Of a stretch of 41,587 nt of DNA, positions 24,720 to 33,216 are shown piece by piece. The stretch spans positions 1 through 41,587 of the forward strand of contig CAYRZU010000023.1 of the NCBI GenBank assembly GCA_964428895.1, given 5' to 3'. The position numbers were made by a program, and so were the translations under genes. Position 1 is the stretch's first letter, and each line of letters starts with the position of its first letter. The stretch is from HyVt-337 sp964428895. Lineage in GTDB: Bacteria > Planctomycetota > Phycisphaerae > SM23-33. Below the pieces are notes generated by a model. It did no database searches and had not been told where the DNA came from. It was given only the letters and a program-made list of their open reading frames with translations.

Positions 24720-26258
24720 CTAAGCGAAATCCCGAACGTAAGACCGCCACCAGCCGTCTCGCCCTGACCGCCAGCCGACTTCATCTTCGGCCAGCCGACC
24801 TTGCACCGCCGCGAGACGATCCCCAACGCCCTTGTCGACAATCTTCTCGTCGCGTTTGGCCAGGATGTTCTTCATTGTGGTGTGGGCTTTGTCGTACCAG
24901 TCTTCGTAACTGGTCTTCACGCGGCCGGTAAAGTCCGAGTAGTAAACGTCCCGCTTCATATTGGCCACGGTATGCGGATCGAAGGCAAAGCTGCCGCCCG
25001 ATTGCTTGCTGCACGACGCGATGACCTCAAAGGCCAGGCTGTCGGCGTCGGTCTGGATGGGCGAGTTCGCACTCATCAATTGGCCCGCGATCTCATCAGC
25101 AACAATCAGATGCTCGTAACTCAGCATGAGCGTTGAATTCAGGATGCCGGTCATGATGATGTTGCCACCGGCGGCCAATCCCATCGCCAGCCCCATGGCG
25201 GTTTCCGCCGCGGCCCGCGCGCCCGGCGCGGTGGCGCTCGGGTTGCCCGGGCAGATGCGGCTGGGCAGGCCGTAATGGTCGGCCAGTTGCACCGCCGCCA
25301 CGTTCAGCAGGCCCGCTTCAATGCTGCCGTGGGAAATGTCCGCGGTGCGGAGGTCGGTCGGGGCGCCAACGAACCCGTACATCGTCGGCACGCCCGGGCG
25401 GGCCAGTTGAACCATCGTCACGCCGGCGAGGACCTCCGCCGTGTGCTGGGTTAGCGCCCCGGCGATTGTCACCGGGCAACTCGTGCCGAGCATCACTTCC
25501 GGACTGATGATCACCAACGTGCACTTGCGATTCGGCTCCAGCAGTTCCAGGACGATCGGCGCCTGCTCGGTGTGCCACTGCAACGGGCTGAGCGGGTTGA
25601 ACCAGATGTACTGCTCCCAGATGCTCATCCGCTGCTCGAGCGTGTCGGCCCCGTCGCGAATGGCCAGGCCCAACATGGCCAGCGCCGCTTCGTCCGCCGA
25701 GTAATTCCGCACGTTCATGCCGAGCGGCCGCTCGATGCCCTGCCGACCGGCGAGCCACTGCTGCAGGAACGTCGCCTGGGCGTCGGCTGAGCCAAGCGTG
25801 ACCTCCCTGCGATGGGCTTCGGTCGTTCGCTCCGAATGGAACACCAGATCGCACGGATCGGCGATTAGGTTCTTCAGATGCGCCGCAACCAGCGAGAACT
25901 CCGCCGAGTCCCTCTCAACGCAGTCGCGAGGCCGTTGGGCTTCGTGATCGTAGATGGTGTAGGCGTTGCCGTTGATGGTGATGTTGCTGGCGCCTTGAGC
26001 GAGGGAGAATTGCTCGCCGTAGCCCAGCGACGGGTCGCCGAAAGTCAGCGTGCTGCGATCGGGGACACGCTGCAAGCAGTCTTCCACCAGCTCCGACGGG
26101 AAATACGCTCGTTCACCGTCGATCCGGCAGCCGTTGGCGGCCAAGAAGTCCAACACTTGAGGCGCCTTGTGGAACCAGACGCCCACCTCGGCCAGCACCT
26201 TCAGAGACGCGGCGTGAATGCGTTGGATGTCGTCGGCCGAAAGCGCCTGCAATAACAT
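24720..26258 (-). CDS. MttB-family (trimethylamine methyltransferase-like) protein, non-pyrrolysine
   Basis: A 512-residue member of the MttB superfamily (COG5598), which moves a methyl group from a quaternary or tertiary amine to a corrinoid protein. Family blocks include an N-terminal IHAASLKVLAEVGVWFH, a central QGASNITING, VTIAGALTQHTAEVLAG and GLAAGGNIIMTG. The gene is one uninterrupted frame, so there is no in-frame amber pyrrolysine codon; such members include glycine betaine and carnitine-type demethylases. Its own stop is TAG, as for several neighbours. ATG 26258 has GGGAG upstream. No MttC-type corrinoid protein is in the window. It is flanked by a sugar-isomerase-like gene and a cystathionine gamma-synthase-like gene, so the methyl donor may be a sugar-linked or amino compound. 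Confidence 0.85.
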   Translation of the reverse strand: MLLQALSADDIQRIHAASLKVLAEVGVWFHKAPQVLDFLAANGCRIDGERAYFPSELVEDCLQRVPDRSTLTFGDPSLGYGEQFSLAQGASNITINGNAYTIYDHEAQRPRDCVERDSAEFSLVAAHLKNLIADPCDLVFHSERTTEAHRREVTLGSADAQATFLQQWLAGRQGIERPLGMNVRNYSADEAALAMLGLAIRDGADTLEQRMSIWEQYIWFNPLSPLQWHTEQAPIVLELLEPNRKCTLVIISPEVMLGTSCPVTIAGALTQHTAEVLAGVTMVQLARPGVPTMYGFVGAPTDLRTADISHGSIEAGLLNVAAVQLADHYGLPSRICPGNPSATAPGARAAAETAMGLAMGLAAGGNIIMTGILNSTLMLSYEHLIVADEIAGQLMSANSPIQTDADSLAFEVIASCSKQSGGSFAFDPHTVANMKRDVYYSDFTGRVKTSYEDWYDKAHTTMKNILAKRDEKIVDKGVGDRLAAVQGRLAEDEVGWRSGRDGWWRSYVRDFA

Positions 26259-26278
26259 ACGTGTCTCCCGAAGGTCCG

Positions 26279-27604
26279 TTACGGTTCGATCAGTTTCAGC
26301 GGAGGCCCCGCCAGCGACGCCCACCAGCGGATCTCCGGCGCGACCTGGCCGTAACCGGCCATCCAGTGGTGGCCCACGCCCTCGGCGTGGATCCAGTCGA
26401 TCAGATCGGTCGTCCGTTGGCTGAATTGCACCCGAAGCGGGTTACCCGGAAAGACCATCTCCGTCGACAGCGCCTCGCCGGTCAGCAGCGCCAACTGGCA
26501 GCCGTCGGCGGACGGCACGAGGTTCATCAATGTCACCGGGCCCGGACGCGCCGGGAACAGCGCGCACACTCCCCGGCCCATCAGGCGAACCGAGTCCAAC
26601 GTGATGTCACCGGCGTTCTCGGCCAGATCGAATGAACCCGACCCGCAATGCGTCATCACCACCGACCCGTCCGGCAAGGGCTCGAGCCAGTCCGTATTGT
26701 GCGTGGGCTCTTCCGTCAGCAGTGTCAGCATGAGCTGGGCCACCGCCCCGTTGACGTCGCCCTCACAGCCGAGCGGAATGCCCTGGTCGGCCAGCAAGCT
26801 GGAAGCCAAGCACACGCGGCCCATCAGGTGCGGATAGCAGCCGATCGTCAGCGCATCGAGGCCGAACTCGTCGACCAGCTCCTTGACCGCCAGGTAGACT
26901 TTCATGGAGTCTAGGCCCGTCGCCTCGTCCACTTTGCAGCACGCGGCGCGAGCCGTGACCGACTGCCACGCCTGGGCGGCGGGGGTGTCTTCGATTTCGG
27001 TGGCGCGTTGCAGCAACTGCGGCAGGTCCAGTGGCACGACCCGGGGGCCGACGGCCTTTTTCAGCGCGAACTCACTGGCGGCCACTTCCGTCATGCCCGC
27101 CACCCGATGGCCCGCAATGCCCACACGCCCCCGCCGTAAGCGGCGCTTCAGCGCCGCCGCTCGGCAAAACGACGTCGCCCGTGTCAGCTCGCCGCCTTCT
27201 TCCAGGGGCGCAAACACGCACGCGTAAGGATGCTCGAGCTGCTTGAGGAAGCACGTCAGTTGCTGCGAGCCGCACAGGGCGCCGGTCTCCATGCCCGGCA
27301 AGGACCACAGCAGCACCGGCTTGGAACAGTATTCCAGCACCTCCAGGGCGAGGTAGTCTTCGTACCAGCACACCGACGCGAATGCGATCACGTCCACATC
27401 GGCCGCGGCAAGTGTCTGTCCGGTAGCGACGGCCTGTGCCGGGTCGCCCACCGGGCCGACCTCGACGACCTCACAGCCCGCTGTGGTCAGCAGCTTCGCC
27501 AAGTGGGCCGAGGCCGCGGGCGCACGGTCGGCGCCGATTTCCAGCGGGCTCGACAACGCCCCCACACCCACACGAGGGACCAACGAACGACTCGACTCGC
27601 TCAT
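26279..27604 (-). CDS. L-fucose/L-arabinose isomerase-like protein
   Basis: A 441-residue protein of the fucose/arabinose isomerase fold, shorter than true FucI (about 590). The metal-binding strand IPLGCEGDVNGAV supplies E281 and D283, and H319 in VVMTHCGSG is the likely third ligand. The N-terminal domain has the usual alternating pattern with IAFASVCWYEDYLALEV and a VGIAGHRVAGM block. True members interconvert aldoses and ketoses with Mn2+, but many short homologues are untested. It has a purine-rich ribosome site (AAAGGCAGG) before ATG 27604 and is 25 bases after the URO-D gene and 20 bases before MttB. This tight linkage to methyltransferase homologues is unusual for a plain sugar isomerase. 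Confidence 0.75.
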   Translation of the reverse strand: MSESSRSLVPRVGVGALSSPLEIGADRAPAASAHLAKLLTTAGCEVVEVGPVGDPAQAVATGQTLAAADVDVIAFASVCWYEDYLALEVLEYCSKPVLLWSLPGMETGALCGSQQLTCFLKQLEHPYACVFAPLEEGGELTRATSFCRAAALKRRLRRGRVGIAGHRVAGMTEVAASEFALKKAVGPRVVPLDLPQLLQRATEIEDTPAAQAWQSVTARAACCKVDEATGLDSMKVYLAVKELVDEFGLDALTIGCYPHLMGRVCLASSLLADQGIPLGCEGDVNGAVAQLMLTLLTEEPTHNTDWLEPLPDGSVVMTHCGSGSFDLAENAGDITLDSVRLMGRGVCALFPARPGPVTLMNLVPSADGCQLALLTGEALSTEMVFPGNPLRVQFSQRTTDLIDWIHAEGVGHHWMAGYGQVAPEIRWWASLAGPPLKLIEP

Positions 27605-27629
27605 GGCAGCCTGCCTTTCGAATCCGGCG

Positions 27630-28868
27630 CTAGCCGATGGCCTCGCGCCACGCCTCGATCATGCACTCCAAGGCCTCAAACGGCGTATCGGGGAAGATTG
27701 CGTCCACTGGATGCAGAATGAACCGGTTGGTCGGCGCCAGGGCGTCGACGGCCCGGCGGACCTCGTCGCGAATGCGGGCGGGGTCGCCCGCCTGCAGCGT
27801 TAGCGCGTTTGTCCCGCCGACCACGGTGATGCGCTCAGCCAGCTTTGCCGCAGCCTCCAGCGAAACGTGGTCCTGCACCGGATCGATGAAGTACAGCACG
27901 TCCACGCCCGCGTCGGCCAGGCGCGGGCCGAGCTTTTCCACGCCGGTGGTCATGGTGTAGGCGAACAGCTTGCCGTGGGCGTGGGCGGCAGCAGTCAGCC
28001 GCGACAGGTGGGGAAACACGTACTGATCGAATAGCGCGGGCGACCAGAAATCGGTCGACGAATACCACCCGCGCTGGCAGACCATGTCCACGCCGTCAGT
28101 GGCCGCGGCCAGTTCCGTCCGGGCCAGGTCCGCCTCGGCGATGATGTCCAGCAGCCTGCCGAACGCCTCCGGCGCTTCGAACGACATCATCACAGCGCCT
28201 TCGCCGCCGGTAAACCAGACGGCTGCATCCATGCCGAACCCGCTCCACGCCTGTGTGAACAGGCCCTTCTCGTCAGCGAACGGCTTCATCGCGGCCATGC
28301 GCTCGGCGAACCATTGCTTCTCGGCCTCGCCGGGGGGCATGAACAGGTGGGCGATGGCGTCCACATGCGACGGGTCGGTCACCGCATGTTCGACCGCCCG
28401 CGGAATGTTGTAATCCTCGATCAGCGGCGCGCAGTCCGGTTGCATGGGCCAGCCGGGACCTTCCGGATCGGTCTTCTTGATCGCGTGTCGCAACGGGCCC
28501 GCCGGCGTCTGGTACTCCCGCACCAGGACGGGGTAGTTCGGGTCGCCGCCGTCGGCGCCGGGCTCGAGCCGTCTGTCGGTGAAGGTCACCGCCGGGTCGG
28601 TCCCCCACGGAACGGAGACCTCGAGGATGTCGTCAATCCCCATCGACAGCCACGCCTCGGCCCGCTTGAATTCATCTTCAAGCTCCCACGGAAACGGGAG
28701 CGTGTGGATGTGCTCCAGCCGCTTGGAGTACCAGTACGGCACGTCCTTTCCGTTGGTCTGCCACTTCAGCTTCTGGGGGGCCGGAAAGCCGAAACACCAC
28801 GCCGTCATCGGCGCGTGGTCGGCCGGCTCGCCTTTGCAGGCCGCCAGGATTCGTTCTCTCGACGTCAT
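27630..28868 (-). CDS. uroporphyrinogen decarboxylase family protein (methyltransferase-like), catabolic cluster
   Basis: A 412-residue protein of the URO-D superfamily. It opens with the family-typical MTSRERILAACKGEPADHAP, and has FTQAWSGFGMDA, a helix of the DLARTELAAATDG type and C-terminal VVGGTNALTLQAGDPARI, matching the URO-D pattern of product-side strands. At the strand where MtbA-type enzymes carry His-x-Cys, this protein reads YTMTTGV, so it lacks the usual zinc ligands. It may not be a zinc methyltransferase, or may use other residues. ATG 28868 overlaps the DegT stop by four bases (ATGA), so the pair is coupled. A haem role is unlikely, because no haem gene is near and the locus is catabolic. 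Confidence 0.8.
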   Translation of the reverse strand: MTSRERILAACKGEPADHAPMTAWCFGFPAPQKLKWQTNGKDVPYWYSKRLEHIHTLPFPWELEDEFKRAEAWLSMGIDDILEVSVPWGTDPAVTFTDRRLEPGADGGDPNYPVLVREYQTPAGPLRHAIKKTDPEGPGWPMQPDCAPLIEDYNIPRAVEHAVTDPSHVDAIAHLFMPPGEAEKQWFAERMAAMKPFADEKGLFTQAWSGFGMDAAVWFTGGEGAVMMSFEAPEAFGRLLDIIAEADLARTELAAATDGVDMVCQRGWYSSTDFWSPALFDQYVFPHLSRLTAAAHAHGKLFAYTMTTGVEKLGPRLADAGVDVLYFIDPVQDHVSLEAAAKLAERITVVGGTNALTLQAGDPARIRDEVRRAVDALAPTNRFILHPVDAIFPDTPFEALECMIEAWREAIG

Positions 28869-30085
28869 GAAATCGCTCCACGGATCACATCAATCATGAA
28901 CTGCTCTTGCTCGCCATTCAGCTTGGAGGGCACGTTGATGACGACCGACCGTTCAAAGAGGTCGTCGCTGGTCGGGCAGGCGCCCTTGTTGAAATCGCCC
29001 ACGAACTCGGCATTTTGCGGCAGCGACCAGGGATTGCCGGCCGGCGAGAGCGGCGTCTTGTTGACCAGTTGCGGCACGTTGAAGTAGCAGTGCAGGCCGT
29101 AGTCGGCCGTTCGCCACACGTCGTCCAGTCCGGCCGCCTTGACCTTCTCGGCAGCGGCCAGCGCCGCCTCGGCGGTTTCGAGGATCAGCACCAGGAACGG
29201 GCCCGTATCCCCCGCCGGATCGTTGAGCGTTCGGAGCGTCACGCCCGGGATGTCCTTGACGGCCTCCTGCAGGCGGTGGTTGCTGGCCCGCATGTGCTCG
29301 ACGATGGTCGGCAGCTTCTCCAACTGCACGTTCGCGACGGCCGCACACAGTTCGCTCATGCGGCGACCGGTACCCCACGTGAAATCGGCGGGCTGGTCGT
29401 CCGGCGCCGCCCCGCGCCAGGGAATGCCCAGGTCGTGGGCGGCGTTCATCTTCCAGTAGAGCTCTTCGTCGTCGGTGATCAGCAAGCCGCCCTCGCCGGA
29501 CGTGGCGTTCTTGTTGAGTTGGAAGCTGAACATACCCACGCGGCCGAACGAGCCGACCCTCTTGCCCTTGAAGCTCCCTCCATTGCACTGGGCGCAGTCT
29601 TCCATCGCGTCAATGGCGTGCTTATCGGCGATGGCCATGATGGCGTCCATGTCACACGGCGCTCCGCACATGTGAATGGCCACGATGAGCTTGGTCCGCG
29701 ACGTAATCTTGGCCTCCAGGTCTGCCGGGTCGAGCGTGAAACTGTCGTTGACCTCGCACAGAACGGGAATGGCGTTGGCGTGAACGACAACGCCCACCGA
29801 AGCCACCCAGAAGAACGCCGGTACGATCACTTCATCGCCCGGGCCGATGCCCATGCCGATCATGGCCGACTGCAACGCGCCCGTGCCGCTGTTGACCGCC
29901 AGAGCGAACTTGCGGCCGTAGTACTTCTTGGCGGTCTCCTCGAACGCCAACGCGTACTTGGGCTCGTTGGGCCCGTAGAAACGGAACGGCGCACGGTTCG
30001 CCATGACGTCGAGCGCCGCTTGCTGCTCGGCCTCATCCATCCAGTTCGCGCCGGGGAAGGCACAGGGGAAATCGCCGGAAGTCAT
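28865..30085 (-). CDS. DegT/DnrJ/EryC1/StrS family aminotransferase
   Basis: A 406-residue PLP enzyme of the sugar aminotransferase family. The PLP lysine is K192 in FSFQLNKNATSGEGG, and the pyridine-contacting D163 is in AMEDCAQCNGG. The N-terminal substrate loop is NWMDEAEQQAAL and the cofactor-phosphate loop is NSGTGALQSAM. Members transfer an amino group to keto-sugars or, in some cases, act as dehydratases; the intact Lys argues for aminotransfer. ATG 30085 has AAAGGA eight bases upstream. It sits between GH38 and a URO-D-like gene, with a four-base overlap to the latter. In a catabolic locus it may deaminate an amino sugar or prepare one; direction is unknown. Confidence 0.87.
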   Translation of the reverse strand: MTSGDFPCAFPGANWMDEAEQQAALDVMANRAPFRFYGPNEPKYALAFEETAKKYYGRKFALAVNSGTGALQSAMIGMGIGPGDEVIVPAFFWVASVGVVVHANAIPVLCEVNDSFTLDPADLEAKITSRTKLIVAIHMCGAPCDMDAIMAIADKHAIDAMEDCAQCNGGSFKGKRVGSFGRVGMFSFQLNKNATSGEGGLLITDDEELYWKMNAAHDLGIPWRGAAPDDQPADFTWGTGRRMSELCAAVANVQLEKLPTIVEHMRASNHRLQEAVKDIPGVTLRTLNDPAGDTGPFLVLILETAEAALAAAEKVKAAGLDDVWRTADYGLHCYFNVPQLVNKTPLSPAGNPWSLPQNAEFVGDFNKGACPTSDDLFERSVVINVPSKLNGEQEQFMIDVIRGAIS

Positions 30086-30140
30086 GATGCTATCCTTTCA
30101 ATGCACCTCATACGTCGGGAGATTGTAGCCGGACGGGCCC

Positions 30141-33134
30141 TTACCTCGCCAGACGGATGGTCTTGATCTCGTACGGGCTGAACGGCAGCTCGATCCGGCC
30201 GTCATGAATCGCCAGCTTGCCGGTTGGTTCCTCGCGGAAGTTGGTCTCGCCGGCCTCGGCTACCTCAAAGCCCACCTGCAACACGCCCGCCACGTCGCGA
30301 TCCGTCGGGTTGTAAACGCGAACGATCGTCTCGCCGCCGAAGTCCGACTGTTTCCACGCGCAGGCAACCAGATCGGCCGGCTCGATGACCAGATTCGCGT
30401 GCTCGTTGGGCAGGACGCCCTTGTGGGTATCCGTTTCGCAGGCGGCCAGCGGGGTCGTGAAGGCCAGCGCCTTTTGCGGCACGCCCGCGTCCTGCCATGT
30501 GCCGCTGAAGACGACCAGTCGCTGCCGGTAGGTGTTGGGGCCTTCCTCCAAGGCGGTGTCGCCGGAGACATCCCAGCCGCACGAGTCGGCCTGGTCGTCT
30601 TCGATCTTTCCGGGCATGCGGATGGAGCGGAACAACGTCTGCCAGAGCACGTCGTTTCGGGTTTGCTGTGAGCACGGGCCGTCGTGGATCAGCGCGGCCC
30701 CGATGGTGTCGGCCTCGTCGGACAGGCCCATCCAACTGTTGATGGGCTGAATCACGTCCGACTGCTCCCATTCCGTGACGCCGAACGGGATGTCGCGCCA
30801 GACGGTGGCGTTGGTGATAGCCGACGGGAAGGCGGCGCGGACGCGGCGACAGCCCTCCGGGGCCGGCCGCCAATCCACGAACGTCTCGAAGTCCACCCAA
30901 CGGGCGCCGGCCTCCAGGGAGATCCGCTGCCGAAAGATGCCCCAGTCCATCTCGAACGCCACTTCCACCGTCGCCCGGGCCGGGCCCTTCTCGATCACGC
31001 TGACCGCCCGCTTGACCTGCGACGATCGCGTCAGCAGCTTGGCTGAGTCCATGAAGTCGACCGGCCGGACCTGAGCGATGCAACCTTCGTCTTCCCAGAC
31101 GAACAACTCATTGATCGCGGCGGCATCGTTGGCGGCGAAGAGCGTCTGCCCCGAGGATTTCTCCACAATCGACCGCACCAAACCGTCGGCGAGTTCCACG
31201 CGGACGTGCTTGTTTTCCAACTGGGTCGGGGTGGCCGACAATTTAGTCTTGGCTTTTGTCCCGCGGGCCCGCAGGTAGTAGGTCCGCCAGCCGGCGCCGG
31301 GAACATTGTCGGCCAGGAAGGTCAGTCTGTTTCGGCCGTCCGCATCGGTAACGCGCTGAGCGGGAACGGGCTTGCCCTCATGGTCGATCACACGTTTGGT
31401 GTCTTTGTCGACATCGAGCGTCACCAGGGCCGAGCGGCCCCACGCCAGCGGATTGAAGACAACCACGGGCTGGCCCTTTCGGCCAGTGGTTTTGATCTGC
31501 CGGGCGAGGAACTCGGCCGACCGATCGATCACGCGCTGGCCCACTCGCCCGGCGTCGAGACTGCGCTGGATGACCTCGTGAATCTGGAATGGCCCCATGA
31601 CGGTCAGTTGCGGATCGTGGTGGTGGCTGATCAGCAGGTCGTACCAGGCCTCGCGCAGGTCGTCCCGCGAACTGGGCATCCCGGCCACCAAGGCCGACGA
31701 CGACAACGACTCGGCCGCCAGCAACTGACACTCTACCTGCCGAGACACCTGCCGACTGCGGGCCCGAGACTCATAGCACCCCGTCCAGAAACCCAGGCGG
31801 CTTTCCGTTTGCACCGTGGGAACGTCCGGATCGTTCTCGATCGCCCGGAAGAACGGTTCACTGGTGGTGATGATGAAGGAGCACGAGCCGCCGGGGTTGG
31901 TCAGCAGCTCCCAACCCCACTCGGTCATGCGGTTGTCGTATTGGGCGGCCTGGACGGGGTCGTTGAGCTCGCGCAGGAAGTCGGGCAGCTTGCGGTCCAG
32001 CGGCATGAAGTCGCCGCCGTAGTGATTGAACACGCTTTGGTGGCCCAGCACGTTCTCTGGCGGCATGGGCGCCCCGTGGGGCTCGCCGCCGTAGTTGGAG
32101 CGATGGACTAGCACCTTCGAACCGTCCAGCCCTTCCAGCCAAAACTCCGTCTGCTCCCACGCCCGTGGATCGGAGTGCGGGATTTCATTCATTTGCCGCT
32201 CGCGGCCGTCGTGGGGGCGCGGTTCCACGCGGATGTATTCGCCCAGGTTGCAGTACTTGCGGCCGGCCTTGGCGAGGATTTGCGGCAGTTGGAGGTTGAT
32301 GCCGTAGTTGTCAACGTTCCAGAAGGTGGTCGGGCGGATTTCCATTCCGAGCATGCTGGAGATAAGCTGCTCGCCTTCGGTCATCTGGCGAATCATCGAT
32401 TCGCCCAGCGGCATGAGAAGTTCCCCGGCGCAAATGATGCCCTTGGGCTCCCACACGCCTTCGACGATGCGCTGCCGCAGCTCGTCGACCACTTCCGGGT
32501 GCCGATCGATCAGCGGGCGAATGACGCATTCCTCATCGAGGCTGAAAACTTGCTCGGGCTGATCGTGGAGGCCGTCCAGGCGTTCGATGACCTGCGGTAG
32601 CTCGCGGAGGATGTAGCTTTGGTAGGTGCTGCGCCACTCGGGGTCGAAGTGGCTGTGCACGACCACGTAGGTTAGCGGCTTGGTGGGCTTGACGGGCACA
32701 TGCAGCAGGTTCAGCCCGGCCTGGAGCTGAAGCTCCTGGCGGAACGGCTCGGCCCCTTCGACCTCGTAGACCACCGTCACGGTTTCGTCAGCCGGCAGCG
32801 GGGAAAACCAGAAGCAGTCGGCCTGGGCCTGGGGGGGCGCGGGGTCGGCGCCAGAAAGCGTGGGCAGGCCCAGCACCGTGGCGGTCAATTGCTCGCCGGG
32901 GGTGAAGGCGCCGTCGCCGTCGAGATCGCGGTAGAGAAAGCCCGCGAGAACGGCCGTCGACTCACTGCCTTCCAGCGCGGCCAGGATGTCGCGCTTCGCC
33001 AGCAGCGGAAACGCCGCCTGTTCGGCCGCGATGCCGTAACGGCCCAGCAGCTCGGCCCAATCGGCATTGGTCGCAGCGAGGAACTCCGGCGTGAACGCCC
33101 TTCGGATGCCGGCGGGGACGGCTGCGCTGCTCAT
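30141..33134 (-). CDS. GH38 alpha-mannosidase-like glycosidase with N-terminal beta-sandwich domain
   Basis: A 997-residue glycoside hydrolase family 38 protein. The metal-site motif is VVVHSHFDPEW (H162, D164), the nucleophile is D275 in TFWNVDNYGINLQLPQI, and a later ISHHHDPQLT supplies the distal histidine ligand. Catalytic domains run from about residue 155, with the beta-rich C-terminal domains after about 560. Residues 1-150 are an unusual addition: a loop YRDLDGDGAFTPGE (69-81) resembles the calcium-binding start of SdrD-B/Cna-B type beta-sandwich domains. No signal peptide is seen, so the enzyme is probably intracellular, acting on imported oligosaccharides. ATG 33134 has AAGGAAG upstream. 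GH38 enzymes release alpha-mannose; other linkages are possible. Confidence 0.87.
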   Translation of the reverse strand: MSSAAVPAGIRRAFTPEFLAATNADWAELLGRYGIAAEQAAFPLLAKRDILAALEGSESTAVLAGFLYRDLDGDGAFTPGEQLTATVLGLPTLSGADPAPPQAQADCFWFSPLPADETVTVVYEVEGAEPFRQELQLQAGLNLLHVPVKPTKPLTYVVVHSHFDPEWRSTYQSYILRELPQVIERLDGLHDQPEQVFSLDEECVIRPLIDRHPEVVDELRQRIVEGVWEPKGIICAGELLMPLGESMIRQMTEGEQLISSMLGMEIRPTTFWNVDNYGINLQLPQILAKAGRKYCNLGEYIRVEPRPHDGRERQMNEIPHSDPRAWEQTEFWLEGLDGSKVLVHRSNYGGEPHGAPMPPENVLGHQSVFNHYGGDFMPLDRKLPDFLRELNDPVQAAQYDNRMTEWGWELLTNPGGSCSFIITTSEPFFRAIENDPDVPTVQTESRLGFWTGCYESRARSRQVSRQVECQLLAAESLSSSALVAGMPSSRDDLREAWYDLLISHHHDPQLTVMGPFQIHEVIQRSLDAGRVGQRVIDRSAEFLARQIKTTGRKGQPVVVFNPLAWGRSALVTLDVDKDTKRVIDHEGKPVPAQRVTDADGRNRLTFLADNVPGAGWRTYYLRARGTKAKTKLSATPTQLENKHVRVELADGLVRSIVEKSSGQTLFAANDAAAINELFVWEDEGCIAQVRPVDFMDSAKLLTRSSQVKRAVSVIEKGPARATVEVAFEMDWGIFRQRISLEAGARWVDFETFVDWRPAPEGCRRVRAAFPSAITNATVWRDIPFGVTEWEQSDVIQPINSWMGLSDEADTIGAALIHDGPCSQQTRNDVLWQTLFRSIRMPGKIEDDQADSCGWDVSGDTALEEGPNTYRQRLVVFSGTWQDAGVPQKALAFTTPLAACETDTHKGVLPNEHANLVIEPADLVACAWKQSDFGGETIVRVYNPTDRDVAGVLQVGFEVAEAGETNFREEPTGKLAIHDGRIELPFSPYEIKTIRLAR

Positions 33135-33216
33135 GGCGCCCTTCCTTTCTGTGGGTCTGGCAAGTCGCGAATTGTAGCGGCTCTGGGCCGCCGGGAACAC
33201 CCCCCCTGCGCCGTCG

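Noticed and set aside
24720..26258. Pyrrolysine-containing MttB
   Set aside because: No in-frame TAG inside the gene, and TAG is used as the ordinary stop for this gene and several others.
22305..28868. Haem biosynthesis role for the URO-D family genes
   Set aside because: No other haem gene is near, several divergent copies are present, and they sit with MttB and sugar genes; methyltransferase-like roles fit better.
30122..30127. Minus-strand TACAAT as a promoter for the DegT gene (similar one at 33171-33176 before GH38)
   Set aside because: No recognisable -35 at 16-18 bases in either case; the close spacing suggests read-through from upstream genes.
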